NCBI GenBank assembly: GCA_016617785.1
Contig: JADILM010000004.1
Coordinates: 868,001-932,000 of the forward strand
Length of the DNA: 64,000 nt
Origin: Sporobolomyces roseus
Lineage: Eukaryota > Basidiomycota > Microbotryomycetes > Sporidiobolales > Sporidiobolaceae
Reading direction: 5' to 3'
Below the pieces are notes generated by a model. It did not search any database. It was not told the DNA's origin and saw only the letters and a program-made list of their open reading frames with translations. The first letter of the stretch is position 1. Each line of letters starts with the position of its first letter. Made by a program: the position numbers and the translations under genes. Shown in pieces: positions 55,361 through 64,000 of this stretch.

Positions 55361-58300
55361 ATGCCAGGTAAGAAACGACCTTCCTCAGCCAAGACGTCTG
55401 CCTTGTCGAAACGACACAAGTCAGGAGGATCAGGAGGTAGCAAACCTTCCACTTCATCAAACAACAACAACAACAAGCGACCTTTCAACGCACCTCCCAC
55501 TGAACGAGCACCCAAAGCATCTACTTCTGCGTTTGCTAGTGCTCCTACTCCAGGTGGGAAAGGCAAGTATAAAGCGCTGGATGGGGTCAAGAAGGATAAG
55601 AAAGGTAAAGGTCCTGCGTTCATTACAGTGCCGGGAATCAAGAGGGACAAGAACAGTAGTGATGAAGAAGAAGATAGCGAGGAAGGCGAGGGGGAGAGTC
55701 AAGAAGAGAGTGAGGATGGGGATATGCAAGTTGATGAGGAATTACAAGATGGAGAGGGAGTCGAATTCTTGACCACATTGGATCAAAAGGGTATCTCTGC
55801 GTAGGTTTACTTCTACACTCTCTTTCAACTCTCACGCTGACAAATGAATGTAGTTCTCGACCTGCGATTGCCGAAGCATTCAAAAAAGACAAGAAAGAGT
55901 TACCTTTACAGAACCAACGCAAACCATCTTCTTACTCTATCCCAACTCCCGCACCTTTACCAACGAAATCAGAGTTGAAGGCGATCAAGAAGAAGGATAT
56001 CGAAAAGAAGAAGAAACGGAAATTGTTGGGACATGATTACGTTTCTTCTGGTGGTTCAGATTCAGAGGAAGGAGGGACGGGAGGGAAATTGAACCCGAAT
56101 GGAGAATTGGTCGATGATTTGGAGAGTGATGATTTCGCGTTTGGGAGTGGAGACGATAGTGATGATTTGAGTGTCATGAGTGATTGGAGTGAGAAAGATG
56201 TTGGGGAAATGAGCGATATGAGTGATATGTCGGATATGGATGACGAGGACGACGAGGACGAGGAAGGGTTATGGAGTGATGAAGATGGAGAAGGAGAGGG
56301 AGCAGGAGAACCAAAATTCGATTCAGAGGAGGAACTCGGCGAGGACGCAGACGACGAATCAGTGTACGATTCTCTCGACGACGACGACGAGCCACCACCC
56401 ATGGTCAAGAAAGTCAAGAAGGTCTCGAAAGAGGGAGATCTCGAAGCAGCGTACGAAGCACGACCAGCAAAAATCAAGGAACCTAAAGCACGACCGACGA
56501 AACTCCCTACCATCGAAAACGGCAAAGTGGTTCGCTCGACTGAAACCCTCGACGTTGCTCCCGATTCAGAAGACGATTTCACGGAGGAGGAGGAAACGAA
56601 ACCGAAGAAAGAGAAGGAATATCGAAGTGATCCTCTTGGTCAACGGTTCGGACGACCCGCGGTGAGACAACTGTTGGAGATCAAGAACAAGAAGGAGAGG
56701 GTACAGAAAGCGAGGGAGGAAATCGCGGATTTGGGAAGAGAAGCTGCTGGAACTGGAGAGGGAGAAGGTGGACTCAATTTACTCAAGAGGCTGTTGTCCC
56801 TCATGGCTCCCAAATTTAACTCGTCCTCGGCGGCAAAGAGTGCGGGAGAGAAAGCTATCATCATTGATCGGGAGATTCGAGTTATGGCTCTCGTCAGTTT
56901 GTTGGCGGTCTTCATCGATGTCGTTCCGTGAGTCGATACGCTTCTTCATCTACTTCCGACGATCCGGTGCTGATGAAGATACCTTCGCCACTCGCAGTGG
57001 ATACCGTATTCGTGCTTTGACAGCAGCCGAGAAGGAGATCAAAGTCAGTCAGATCGTAGCTCGACAGCGAGAATGGGAAGACGGTCTCGTTTCGACTTAC
57101 AAGAAGTTCTTGGAAGTGTGCGAGCATGAAGTGACCGGTGAGTTTCCTCGCTGGGTTCTAGCTGTCGAAGAACATCGCTAATCTTTCCCGGTACTCGCAG
57201 AGGATTCACCTCTCGCTCCCGCTGCTCTCCACTCCCTCTGTACCCTCGTCAAGGAGAAGCCAGATTTCAATTTCGGTGTCAACATTATGGACATCGTTGT
57301 GAAGCGAGTTGGTCGAAAAGGATGGGATGATGTGAGTTTCCGCTTCACTCGCCTATTCTTAGATTCCATAGCTAATAGAGCGCATCATACAGGGTCACCA
57401 AATGTGCCTCGACACGATTGTTCACCTCTTCCAAACTGACAAGACGACTACCGCTTCGAATTCACTCCATCTCGTTCGACTCCTCTCCCGACTAGTTCGA
57501 GCACGACACTTTGCTGTTCGACCAGAAGTCATCTCTGCACTACTCAACCTCCGACTCAAGGACGAACTCGGAGGAGGACGTATTCGAGCGTCTGCCGATG
57601 CTGTGTTCCGAGAGAAGGAGGGAAGGAAAGGAATGGTTCGATGGAATCAAGAGAAGAACCACAAAGGTCGAAGAGGTGGCAAAGCGAAAGAAGCGATGGC
57701 AAAGAAGGGTAGTAAGAAAGCTCGAGAGGCGAGGAAGGAACAGTACGCGGTCGAGAAAGAAATGCGAGAGGCGGAAGGAGAGATCAATAATGAAGAGAGG
57801 GAGCGAAACATGACGGAAACCCTCAAGCTCTTGTTCGCCCTTTACTTCAGGATCGTCAAACTCGATTACCGATCACCACTACTCCCTGCCGCTCTCGAAG
57901 GTCTCGCTCGATTCGCTCATCTCGTCAATATCGACTTTTTCAGAGATTTGCTCGAAGTTCTCAAGGGGATCATCAAGCGAGGTGTCGAAGACGCTGACGA
58001 CGAAGACGAAGACGAGGAGAGTGGTGCCACTTCTTCAGCAATCCGAAATGATACGAGGGAGAGGCTTCTTTGTATCGTGACGGCTTTCGAGCTATTACAA
58101 GGTCAAGGTAAGTATTCTCCAATCTCTCCAACTCCGCTCCCTCTTGACTCTTTTTGTGCGTGCTCAACTAGGAGAATCACTCAATATCGACTTAGGAGAA
58201 TTCGTTTCCGCTCTTTACGCCATCATCCTCCCTCTCGCTCTTTCGCCGACTTTCGAAGAAGCTCCTTATCTCGCTCGCAACTCGATGACCCTCTCCCATC

Positions 58301-58692
58301 ACCAAACCCACAAACTAGCTCAAACCGAAGCTGATCTCCTCTTCCGAGCTCTCTCCGCCGTCTTCCTTATTCCTCGATCCCTTCCCTCAGCGGTTCGAAC
58401 GATGGCATTCTCGAAACGACTCCTCACTTCCGCTCTCAACTGGCCTCCAACATCGCAACTTCGCACTCTCGGTTTCCTTCGTTCACTCTTGATCAAAGAG
58501 CCCCGACTCGAAGCGATGTTCGAAACTTCGGATCGACGAATCGATGGACGATGGAAAGGACACGTCGACGAGCCAGAGACTGCTCAACCAGAGTCGACTT
58601 GTTGGTTCGAGGGTTTCTTGTTGTACAAGCAACATCCCGATGCCAAAGTGAGAGAAGAAGCGAAGAAGTTGATGACTTATCACAAGGAGTAA
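55361..58692 (+). CDS. NOC3: Nucleolar complex protein 3 (60S ribosome biogenesis)
   Basis: NOC3 forms heterodimers with NOC2, helps to move pre-60S particles from nucleolus to nucleoplasm, and in yeast is linked to replication initiation. The N-terminus is basic (MPGKKRPSSAKTSALSKRHK), followed by long acidic runs (EEDSEEGEGESQEESEDGD, DMDDEDDEDEEGLWSDED). The conserved NOC3 block begins around 56820: AGEKAIIIDREIRVMALVSL and LAVFIDVVP, spliced to GYRIRALTAAEKEIKVSQIV, then REWEDGLVSTYKKFLEVCEH. The CBF-type region includes LMAPKF early and HFAVRPEVISALLNLRLKDE plus a basic GRRGGKAKEAMAKKGSKKAR. The C-terminal part (SLNIDLGEFVSALYAIILPL, RALSAVFLIPRSLP, CWFEGFLLYKQHPDAKVREE) matches the family end. 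Six or so exons. TAA at 58690. Confidence 0.92.
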
Positions 58693-58758
58693 ATCTTTTG
58701 TCGTTACCTTTCGTTCTTTTGTCTATTGCAACGCAACACAATTCGCATTCACTCGTAC

Positions 58759-61047
58759 TTAGAGTTTGCTACTTCTGTCGAGACCGTAAACGAGTGCCCG
58801 TTCCATCTTCATCCCTTCCTTGATCTCCGCTTCACTCGCTTTCAATAATCCTTTCAAACCAGCGACGTTCGATTTGACTCCTCCACTCTCGACCCATTTC
58901 GCCACGATCCACTTGTCGAGTTCAGCCTCTGGTCTTCCTTGTTGATTGCTCCAGATGGCTTGTTCGAAGAGATAAATAGTTGATGCGACGTATCCGATTA
59001 GGAAGAGGAGAGGTCGAGAAAGACGAGGATCAGCCTGCGTTGTCAGATAGCGCTTGGTGACCTCTTGCAGTAGGTCGAGTCGATCTCCCGTCGTAGAGAC
59101 TGCTGAATCGAGACCGATGTTGTGAGGCGTCGCTTCGAGGATTGAGCGAGACCACTACAAGAGTAGCATGAATTCAGCTCACGTTGTCCACTTTCTGATA
59201 ATAAAGACTGACCTCGACGAATGAGCGTATCGCTTCACCCTTGGACTGCAAAATGACTCGAACGACATCGAGTGACAGAACCGAGGTCGTACTGTCGAGT
59301 CGAAAGCACGATCAGCATTCGCAAATTCAGATCAGAGGGGACCTCAACTTACCCTTCCCAGATACGCTCGACATTGGCATCAGCGATGAGCCTAAAAAAA
59401 AAGGAAAGCAGATCAGCCGAGTCCAGAATAAGGGAAACGATGCAAAGAAAGCTCACCGTCCAAATTGGTTCTCGCTCATGTACCCTTGACCTCCGAGTGA
59501 AGCCATGAGATCCGGCAGCTCAGTCGTGCTTAGTTCGGCACAGAAGCTCTTGACTACTGGGGTGAGCAGCCTCAATCTCCACTGCTCTTTCGGATCGAAA
59601 TTGACTCCGAGCGCCTCACTCCTCCCGAGGAGATGAATTGATCCAAATACGAGGTGTAGCAGAGCGCGGTGTGTCAGCTCGGGCTTCAGCAAGGCGTTCG
59701 TATGCATCGAGTTGTCGCCGAGAAGCTGATTGTGATTGCCCGCGATGTGTCGAGTTCGAGCGTACTCCTTCGACATGACGAGGCATCGGCGAAGAGACGC
59801 AACTCCGGACATTGCAGAGTGAAGTCGGGTGATGTTGAGGACGGTAGAGATTGTGCGGACTCCGGATCCGAGCGGACCGACGAGTTGGGCTCGACAATTC
59901 GAAATCGATAGCTCTGCCGTGGGAAGCGCCTGATTAATCAAGGTCTCGTGAGTGACCGACCATAAGGAGTGGACGGATTCGAGATGCTCACCTTTGTTCC
60001 GAACTTCTTCTTCAAACGATGAACAAAGACGCCGTTTGTTTTTCCCTCGTCGTCTCGCAGTTTGACAAAGAACAGTGACAGTCCCTTTGACCCAGATCCT
60101 TCTCCACCAGTACGAGCTAGTGCTAGAGCACAATCTCCATCCGTAGCCGAGCTGAACCATTTGAATCCATCGAGGATAAAGTCGTCTCCGGGCGAAACTC
60201 GTTTCGGGTCTACAGGATGAGCCACAGTCTCCGTTAATCCAAGATCAGAGCCTCCTGTCCTTTCCGTCATCCATTGACCGGCTATCCAGGCGTTCCGGGG
60301 GTCTAGACTGCGTTTATAGCGAGTTTTTCAGCTCAACTAAGCGAAAAATATGGAATCTTTTCGTAGTACCTTGTCAGCCTAGGCAAGATATCTCGCTTCA
60401 TGTCATCGGTCCCCGCCAGCTCTATGACCCGAGCTGCACCGTCTGTCATCGATATTGGGCACCCAACGTCTGGTCCGCACTATGTAATCAGCGAAAGTCG
60501 CCGAATGATCGCAAAATTCGAACGAAGCGTACAGAGTCCATCAGGCGCAAAGAGGTAGCCCTACGAGGTTGAAGTCAGTTTCAGTTCGCCGTGAAGAGTA
60601 TAGGGGCACGGCGAACTCACCTTTGCGAAACTACGGATTCTACTATATTCCCCCTCCTTTCTCTCCATCGCAATCGAAACCATTCCTTCTTCCACCGCGA
60701 CTTTCTTTAGCTCCCTCCATCCTTCAGAGGTCTTGAGCTCGTCGACCCGTCTCCCAAATTGATCATACTGCGTGAGCGTTGGTTCGACGGATCCCGGCGA
60801 AGAATCAATTGTTGAAGCGAGTTGTCGAATCGCTGTCATTTCGAGAATTCAGTCAGAGTGCGTAATTAGAAGCCATAGGAGACTCACGACCAGCTAGTCG
60901 AACCTCAAACTGCTTCAGCTCTTGATCGACTTGTTGGAATATCTGCGGGGGAAGGAGTCTCTCCAGCAAGCACTGGAAGACAGGGTCCGTTGTGTAACCT
61001 GGCGGAATTTGTAGAGGTGGTTGTTGAAATCCTTCTGAGATGAGCAT
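58759..61047 (-). CDS. AidB-like acyl-CoA dehydrogenase with peroxisomal SKL signal
   Basis: This is an FAD-dependent acyl-CoA dehydrogenase of the AidB/ACAD11-like branch. Exon 1 starts MLISEGFQQPPLQIPPGY. The middle domain includes WIAGQWMTERTGGSDLGLTE and DDFILDGFKWFSSATDGDC, typical FAD/acyl-CoA-binding strands. The C-terminal helical domain has NITRLHSAMSGVASLRRCLV, then ELPDLMASLGGQGYMSENQF, and IADANVERIWEGTTSVLSLD, the hallmark of the AidB group (GG-x-GYM...ADANVE-x2-WEGTTSVL). The protein ends VYGLDRSSKL and TAA at 58759: the terminal SKL is a canonical type 1 peroxisomal targeting signal. An in-frame ATG at 61200 would prepend an Arg/Ser/Leu-rich, acid-poor stretch resembling a mitochondrial presequence. 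Nine or so exons. Substrate chain length cannot be read. Confidence 0.88.
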
Positions 61048-61665
61048 CGTCAGGTGCGTTGTGAGGAGGAGAGAATGGAAGGAGAAGAGAAAAGCCGATC
61101 CGAGTCTGCTTCGAAAAGTGGTGCCTCGGGTGAAGGGGCGGAAAAGAGCGAAGAGAGAAGAACGACGGAAGCTAGATTCGGTGGGTAGGCATTCGACCAC
61201 CCTCGGGACAAAGCCGTCAATAAGATTGCTCGTGAAAAGGAAATAGGTCGAGCGGAACTACGAGGACAAAGTAAGGAAGCTATTAATCGAAGGGGGGAGT
61301 GCGTAAGGAAGAAAAAGGGTATCGAGGAGGGGTGTGAACGACATTAGGGCAAAGAAAATATAGGCGGTGGGTAAATGGGAAAAGGAAGAAACAGGAAGTT
61401 ATGAACAGAGGAAAGGACAAGGTAGCGAAAGGGTGAACTAAAGCAAGCTCTCTGTATAATAAGTAGGTGAATGAGAGGGCAACGTCTGAAAAAGTGAAAA
61501 GGGTATGTCGAGTAGACCAAGAAAACGATCGGGAGAGGGAAAGGGTCTGTGAGGTCGAATATGACAATGAATCGGTGGGATTAGGAGTTAGATGAATCAT
61601 GAGAGTGTCCTTGAATCGTCCGTGACAGTCTGCTCGCGAGATCGTGCGAGTAGTAGAGATTATCG
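61048..61665. other. Intergenic, ACAD promoter and RhoGAP 3' end
   Basis: A minus-strand frame of 313 codons (61283-62224) covers much of this, but over 61670-62100 it is the wrong frame of the RhoGAP tail, and the remainder is motif-free. Only promoter and 3' UTR functions are inferred. Confidence 0.4.
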
Positions 61666-63748
61666 TCAAGGTTGAGGTGTAATCTTTTTCGTCCGAGTCC
61701 ATTTCGGGCCTTGTTGCTGACTGCTCGCAGATGATGAAGATTTCGACATTGGTGAGGAAGTATCCTTCGTTGTCGTTGCGGCGGAAGGTGGAGGAGCTAT
61801 CGGGACTGGTGGAGGTTGTTGTTGATGCAGAGATTGATCGGTGCTCGCTCCAGATTTCCGTGCTTTCTTCGAAGTCGTTGTCGCGATAGATGCGTTCGTA
61901 GATGTCGATGTTCGCGGAGCGGAAGGTGCAGAAGGGGCATATAGTTTCGAAGGTTCGGGAGATCTCGATGGAGGGGAAAGAGAGGGGGGAATAGCTGCGA
62001 CGGCGGGAGCTGTGTGATTCGGTTGAGATTGGAAAGAAGCGATAGTAGGAGGTTGAGGAGATCCAGCGGCTGTTGTTGAAGATATCCCTCAGATCATTGT
62101 TCAGCTGAGAAGAAGGGAAAGCTTCACGAACGAGATTCTCCTCTTTCATTCCTCGCTTTCCGTTTCCCGCTCGAACTTCCCCAAGTCTTACTTCGCTTGA
62201 CCTTCCCACCTTCCTTCCCTGCATCTGTACTCTTTCTCAGCCGTCTTCGTTCTATACTTTTGTCACTCCCTCTTCTCGCCAGCTCGGCACCTTTCAATCT
62301 CTGTTCCTGCTCCTTCTCGACCGCTAGAGTTCCCCCTAGATTTGGTGATGGTACAGCAGTCGAAGGTGCAGTCGATATCGGGGTCGACGAACTAGGCTCT
62401 ACTCCCTTCTTCTTTTGTCGTTCCGCATCTACTGGAGGTTCCAATCCAATCATGAAGTGACTTTGTTGCTCTATCAGGAATTCCAACACTTCTTTTCCCT
62501 TTCCATGTTCTCCTGCTTGTTCCTGAGCGCCTCCACCACCTGCGCCTCCAATTCCAGGTGACGACACTCCTGGACTACCAGGCAATTTCCCTTCGACGAA
62601 ACCGGGGAATCCAAGTAACGCTCCATGACTTCCTTCTCGTCGAGATGAGACTAGTCCAGGTTGGAAGACGACAGCGAGATTCGACGCTGTCATGAGATTC
62701 TTGGCGGAACATCTGGCGAAAACGGAAAGGAAATCGAGGAGGTAAAGGAGAAGATATCGAGATGCTGGAGGAAGGAGGGAGATTAGGTGTCGGTAAGCTG
62801 CAACTGAGTCTGCGATAGGTTGTGGCCGTTCTATGGAAAAGTATAAGGGTGAGCTGTGCGAGTTCGTGGATGAATTCGTAAGGAAAAGTGGAAACTTACG
62901 AAGAACAGCGGTGAAATCGAGGTATAATCCAGCAGGAATGACAGGTTCCTAAGATTCAACGAAAGTGTCAATCTCCAATCGACGAACAGAGAAGAAAGGA
63001 AGGGAAGGGAAGCTTACGGGTAAAGAGTTTAGATATCTTCGAAGTACACTCGCTGCATCGTGAACGCTGTAACCCGTCCAATCGAAGTCTTTCCCATACC
63101 GCGGTGGTTCATCAAACACTATCTGTAACTGATTGATTCGTTTGTTTGACCCGGAAACCCTGAAAATTCCCTCAGTTTGAGTTGCTGAATGAGGGAAGAG
63201 AGGATTTTTTTTTTTGCGATGTGATCGAAAATAAAAAGAGGGGTTTCGTTTGAAAGTTGGGTAGGAATCGATGGAGGAATAGTGTAACAAGAGTTTGTCA
63301 GTCAATGGAACGGTGAATGAAGTGAGGCGATGAGAATGCACCTGTTTCTTTAAGCATCATACCGCATTTCGCTACTACGATCGGTACATAACCATAAACA
63401 TATTGTTTCCCATCTCTGTAAATCCCAATTGATCAGTCTATCAGCAAGAGAGAGAAGGAGGTGAGAGACTCACGCTCCAACCATGCTAATCGCAACACTC
63501 GCATACTGGAGACTCTGTTCCAAACTGACTCCAAACACTCTACCTTTGCCATCTTTACCTCTCTCGAGACCTCTACCCGGTGGAATATAATTCGAAGTCG
63601 CTCCTCCTGGTTGACCGAGATTGAGTGATCTTGTATTCGAACTTGATGAAGTCTGATTCTGATTCTTCTTGCTGTCCTTGCTAGTAAACATTTTCCACCA
63701 TTTCACTAATGAAGCCTTGGAGGGCGGTGGTTGATCATAGTCGGCCAT
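61666..63748 (-). CDS. Rho GTPase-activating protein, Sac7 type
   Basis: A GAP that turns off Rho-type GTPases controlling cell wall and actin. The first exon from 63748 is basic and Ser-rich (MADYDQPPPSKASLVKWWKM) and ends VFGVSLEQSLQYASVAISMV. The following exons give YVYGYVPIVVAKCGMMLKET, then the RhoGAP core with the arginine finger in ATQTEGIFRVSGSNKRINQL, FDEPPRYGKDFDWTGYSVHD and AASVLRRYLNSLPEPVIPA. The order matches Sac7/Bag7. LIEQQSHFMIGLEP closes the GAP domain. The tail is Ser/Lys-rich. A 44-nt intron (GTTCGT to CTGAG, about 62087-62130) is inferred near 62110: it replaces a stop after NERGES with a further 140 Ser/Pro/Ala-rich residues ending KWTRTKKITPQP and TGA at 61666. Without it the gene would end at 62124. 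Confidence 0.85.
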
Positions 63749-64000
63749 CTAATGGCGACGAGAGAGAGAGAGAGGGAAAGGGAAGAAGGGGAGAGAAAGA
63801 AATGACAACAAAGTTGAACCTTGATTGTATGCTGGACTCGGGGTACTGCTGAGAGGGTCGTGAGAACTAGGTGCCAGCTACTAGAGGCTAAGCCGTATGA
63901 GAGCGGTTGTCGGAAAGTGGGTGGTGAGAAGGAGGTTCGAGAAAAAGGGGGAGCGAATCTCTTCTCCTTTGCTTCTCCTCCTTATCTTCGCTCTTGCTCT

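Noticed and set aside
61283..62224. 313-codon minus-strand ORF rich in Ser, Arg and Tyr
   Set aside because: Over most of its length it is the wrong reading frame of the RhoGAP C-terminal tail; the Ser/Pro/Ala-rich frame is more natural and joins to the upstream domain through a 44-nt intron.
1..64000. tRNA, rRNA, transposon, CRISPR, prophage or viral genes
   Set aside because: I looked for B-box-like GGTTCGAATCC, terminal repeats, reverse transcriptase or transposase motifs and regularly spaced repeats and saw none that were convincing.

Overview
The window is nuclear DNA from an intron-rich fungus, most likely a basidiomycete. Genes are split by many short introns (mostly about 45 to 80 nt) with GTGAGT-like donors, CTGAC/CTAAC-like branch sites and CAG/TAG acceptors. 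Gene content is fully eukaryotic (NuA4, Mediator, SSU processome, ESCRT-I, EMC, tricalbin). A complex I assembly factor of the NDUFAF8 type argues for a respiring species with NADH dehydrogenase complex I. Base composition looks balanced and very rich in TCGA/TTCG/CGAA words. A Pucciniomycotina- or Tremellomycetes-like yeast fits, but the sequence read here does not fix the genus. No rRNA, tRNA, CRISPR, transposon or integrated virus was recognised.

Layout. 0-6.5 kb: minus-strand chromatin and RNA genes (a basic/acidic hypothetical, an unresolved small gene, a ZCCHC10-like zinc-knuckle SR protein, EAF7 of NuA4), then a 1.7 kb unresolved stretch. 6.5-21 kb: plus-strand genes for a nucleotide-sugar transporter fused to a DXD glycosyltransferase, a protein kinase, phosphatidylserine decarboxylase, an MFS transporter and mitochondrial porin. 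21-32 kb: PMS1 mismatch-repair endonuclease, a convergent J-domain protein, a GPI-type Ser/Thr/Ala-rich secreted protein and an aquaporin. 32-48 kb: EMC7, a very large tricalbin, MED31, ERG26, an uncharacterised basidiomycete-type protein, a tiny twin-CX9C NDUFAF8 gene and a Ser/Pro-rich hypothetical. 48-64 kb: UTP4, a membrane-anchored Shewanella-like phosphatase, VPS37, NOC3, a peroxisomal (SKL-ending) AidB-like acyl-CoA dehydrogenase and a Sac7-type RhoGAP.

There is no operon-like pathway, but membrane and lipid homeostasis recurs: PS decarboxylase, tricalbin at ER-plasma membrane contacts, ERG26, EMC7, porin, VPS37 and the NST-GT fusion. Nucleolar ribosome biogenesis is represented by UTP4 and NOC3. 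The standout object is the NST-GT fusion (6554-9494): one continuous, ten-exon, frame-consistent gene predicted to both import a sugar nucleotide into the Golgi and use it. Several genes have tiny terminal exons (an 8-nt start exon, a stop-codon-only last exon) or are below usual ORF cut-offs, so automated annotation here is likely to be wrong at the ends. All splice sites are read by eye.
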